A stretch of DNA of 64,000 nt, from assembly GCF_002483205.1 (NCBI RefSeq), contig NZ_DLHM01000007.1, positions 248,001 through 312,000 of the forward strand, given 5' to 3'. The notes beneath the pieces were generated by a model that ran no database searches, was not told the DNA's origin, and saw only the letters and a program-made list of their open reading frames with translations. This document shows positions 62,040 to 64,000 of the stretch, in pieces. The DNA comes from Flavihumibacter sp. UBA7668 (lineage in GTDB: Bacteria; Bacteroidota; Bacteroidia; Chitinophagales; Chitinophagaceae). Position 1 is the first letter of the stretch, and every line of letters starts with the position of its first letter. The translations under genes and the position numbers were made by a program.

Positions 62040-64000
62040 ATGCCTAAACGAGTCCACGCATATTTATTTGTAGCATATGTGTTATGTGGAGTCATGCAGG
62101 TGCAAGTCGTGTTTTCGCAATCTTATTATTTTAAGAATTATCAGGTACAGCAGGGCTTGTCTGGTAATACCATTACCAGCATCTTACAGGACAGAAAGGG
62201 CTTTATGTGGTTCGGAACCAGAAACGGCCTGAACCGGTTTGATGGAACGCATTTCAGGATCTTTAGCCAGGAGGCAGAAAATCCTACCAGTATAGGAAGC
62301 AACTCAATTCTGAGTTTGTATGAAGATAGGAAAGAAACCATCTGGGTGGGAACGTATAAAGGCGTTTTCCAATATGATGCAGCAACTGAAAGCTTTCGCC
62401 CTTTCACAAAAATTCCCAGAGGAGAAGTCCGGCATATCAAAGGCGATTCGGCGAATACCATCTGGATCATTTCCAATTTTCAGCTCTATAAATATAATAT
62501 CGCCACGGATGACCTGCGAGCCTATCAGGCCAATAATATGCAATCAATCGCCTTACATGTCAGTGCTAACGGTACTGTATATGTGGCTACCACTACCGGG
62601 TTGGTAAAAGTCTACAACCGGGAGAAGGACCAGTTCGAAACCTATGATATAACAGCAATCAATGGTCAGTCCATCACCTATATTCAGGATTTGCATCCGA
62701 TTGATGACAGTCTGTTGCTGATTGGAACCATGAATAAAGTGCTGTTATTAAATCGAAATCAGCAAACTATTCAAAACATCTTTGAAAAAAGTCAGCATAC
62801 GGGAAATATTCAGGTGCATTCAATTTTGAGGCAATCACCAACCAGTTATTGGCTGGGAACGGAAACCGGAATTTATATCTGGGATCTGCGTCATGGCATC
62901 CGAAATCATATTGAAAAACATTTTACCAATCCATATTCAATAAGTGATAATGTGATAAACACATTCTGTGCTGATCGGGAAGGCGGAATTTGGATCGGAA
63001 CATTTTTTGGGGGTGTAAATTATTATTCCGGTTCACTGAGTAGTTTTCAAAAATATTCACCCATCAGTGGCGATAATAAGCTGAGCGGAAATCTGGTGCA
63101 TGAAATCTGCAGAGATGATGTCGGATATATCTGGATTGGAACGGAAGATGCCGGACTTAATAAATTGGATCCAGTAACGGGCAAGGTTCGTCATTTTATG
63201 CCAGGGATGGGGCGGGGCAGTATTTCCTACCAAAATATTCATGGATTAGCAGTTGCTGGAAATGAATTATGGATTGGCACCTACGAACATGGACTGGATG
63301 TAATGGATTTACGAACGGAAAAAGTGATCCGTCATTATAAAGATGGTCCGGGTTCAACAGATTTAAAAGGGAATTTTATTGTTGCCCTGCATAAAACAGG
63401 AAAAGGAGAAATTCTGGTAGGTACCTGGAACGGTCTGTTTAAATACAATCGTAAAGAAGATAATTTTACACAGTTGCCTTTTTTCAATACACAGATTCAG
63501 GCAATATTTGAAGATGAAAGCGGTACTATCTGGGCCTGTACTTATGGGAATGGTGTTTACTACTATAATTATACTACTGAAAAAGGCGGGCGTCTGCTGC
63601 ACGATTCACTCAATCAGGCGAGTATTCCCAATAACTATGTAAACAATTTATTTGAAGACAGTAAAAAAAATATCTGGTTCAGTACAGAAAGCGGGATCTG
63701 CCGATTAGAACCTAAAACGGGCAAGATTACCCGCTATACGGAAGGCTACCTGAATAATCAGACATTCCGGATTCTCGAGGATAGTATTCAACAATACTGG
63801 GTCAGTACGGCAAAAGGGCTGGTGCGATTAGACCCCGCAACCGGACAAACCAAGCAATACAATACAGCAAATGGCTTGTTGTCTGATCAGTTTAATTATA
63901 ATTCAGCCTACCGGTCGCCCGAGGGGGATATGTATTTTGGTACGGTAAAAGGGATGATTCGCTTCAAACCGGAAACCCTGCCGAAAAACAATTTCATCCC
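62040..64000 (+). CDS. Hybrid two-component-type sensor, N-terminal two-component-propeller region (3' partial)
   Basis: The reading frame opens at ATG 62040 (MPKRVHAYLF, signal peptide ending VVFSQS) and stays open to the right edge, at least 653 residues. It is made of repeated reg_prop blades: FMWFGTRNGLNRFDG, TIWVGTYKGVFQYD, YWLGTETGIYIWD, GIWIGTFFGGVNYY, YIWIGTEDAGLNKLD, LWIGTYEHGLDVMD, ILVGTWNGLFKYN, NIWFSTESGICRLE, YWVSTAKGLVRLD and MYFGTVKGMIRF. Proteins starting this way are usually HTCS regulators, with a periplasmic double propeller, a histidine kinase and an AraC-type output domain; the later parts lie outside the window. Divergent placement next to susC suggests that it senses alpha-glucan oligosaccharides and activates the dextran locus. 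Confidence 0.88.
   Translation, partial: MPKRVHAYLFVAYVLCGVMQVQVVFSQSYYFKNYQVQQGLSGNTITSILQDRKGFMWFGTRNGLNRFDGTHFRIFSQEAENPTSIGSNSILSLYEDRKETIWVGTYKGVFQYDAATESFRPFTKIPRGEVRHIKGDSANTIWIISNFQLYKYNIATDDLRAYQANNMQSIALHVSANGTVYVATTTGLVKVYNREKDQFETYDITAINGQSITYIQDLHPIDDSLLLIGTMNKVLLLNRNQQTIQNIFEKSQHTGNIQVHSILRQSPTSYWLGTETGIYIWDLRHGIRNHIEKHFTNPYSISDNVINTFCADREGGIWIGTFFGGVNYYSGSLSSFQKYSPISGDNKLSGNLVHEICRDDVGYIWIGTEDAGLNKLDPVTGKVRHFMPGMGRGSISYQNIHGLAVAGNELWIGTYEHGLDVMDLRTEKVIRHYKDGPGSTDLKGNFIVALHKTGKGEILVGTWNGLFKYNRKEDNFTQLPFFNTQIQAIFEDESGTIWACTYGNGVYYYNYTTEKGGRLLHDSLNQASIPNNYVNNLFEDSKKNIWFSTESGICRLEPKTGKITRYTEGYLNNQTFRILEDSIQQYWVSTAKGLVRLDPATGQTKQYNTANGLLSDQFNYNSAYRSPEGDMYFGTVKGMIRFKPETLPKNNFI

Noticed and set aside
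61875..62057. N-terminal extension of the SusC reading frame to 62057
   Set aside because: The 61 extra residues precede a clear signal peptide and overlap the start of the divergent sensor gene; the ATG at 61874 is better.

Overview
The window looks like a chromosomal segment of a glycan-degrading Bacteroidota bacterium, probably of the Chitinophagaceae type (inferred from gene style, not proven). It carries four SusD-family genes, three complete susC/susD pairs, a hybrid two-component type sensor, two sulfatases, Tat-exported Gfo/Idh/MocA proteins and many lipoproteins. I saw no rRNA, tRNA, CRISPR array, transposase or phage gene. Coding density is very high, and only one gap exceeds 300 bases (48630-49055).

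Region A (1-1426) is the end of a susD gene from a locus to the left, closed by a strong intrinsic terminator. Region B (1479-9531, minus strand) holds a FAD oxidoreductase, a DHDPS-superfamily aldolase/lyase, an SDR-type protein, an NRAMP-related transporter without the metal-site motifs, a sulfatase-modifying-factor-like lipoprotein without catalytic cysteines, an EamA transporter and a DeoR/AgaR-type repressor. Region C (9702-19450, plus strand) is one tight operon: AgaS-type deaminase/isomerase, PfkB kinase and class II aldolase, which together form a tagatose-6-phosphate route for galactosamine. They are followed by a metal-dependent hydrolase, a CBM9-like lipoprotein, a Gfo/Idh oxidoreductase, a DUF1080 (3-keto-glycoside hydrolase type) lipoprotein, an M20 hydrolase and an AONS-like PLP enzyme.

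Region D (19457-48629) is a large degradation locus: two paralogous susC/susD pairs, two Cys-type sulfatases, a GH109-like alpha-N-acetylgalactosaminidase, a GH20 hexosaminidase, a GH88 unsaturated uronyl hydrolase, two jelly-roll lyase-like proteins, a parallel beta-helix protein, a DUF6807 protein, a membrane transglutaminase-like protein, an unclassified 628-residue secreted protein and two esterases, one with two unrelated esterase domains. The enzyme set points to a sulfated, acylated polymer with N-acetylgalactosamine and uronic acid, resembling a glycosaminoglycan. No classical GAG lyase is visible, so the beta-helix and jelly-roll proteins are the lyase candidates. A TTTCGAAA-type motif near the regulator, the catabolic operon and parts of region D suggests that the AgaR-like repressor ties regions B, C and D into one regulon.

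Region E (49056-64000) is a separate alpha-glucan locus, probably for dextran or isomalto-oligosaccharides: susC-susD-susE/F-GH66-GH31-(alpha/alpha)6 glycosidase on the minus strand, and a divergent beta-propeller sensor gene running off the right edge. Between D and E lies an array of five short direct repeats spaced 20-21 bases apart.
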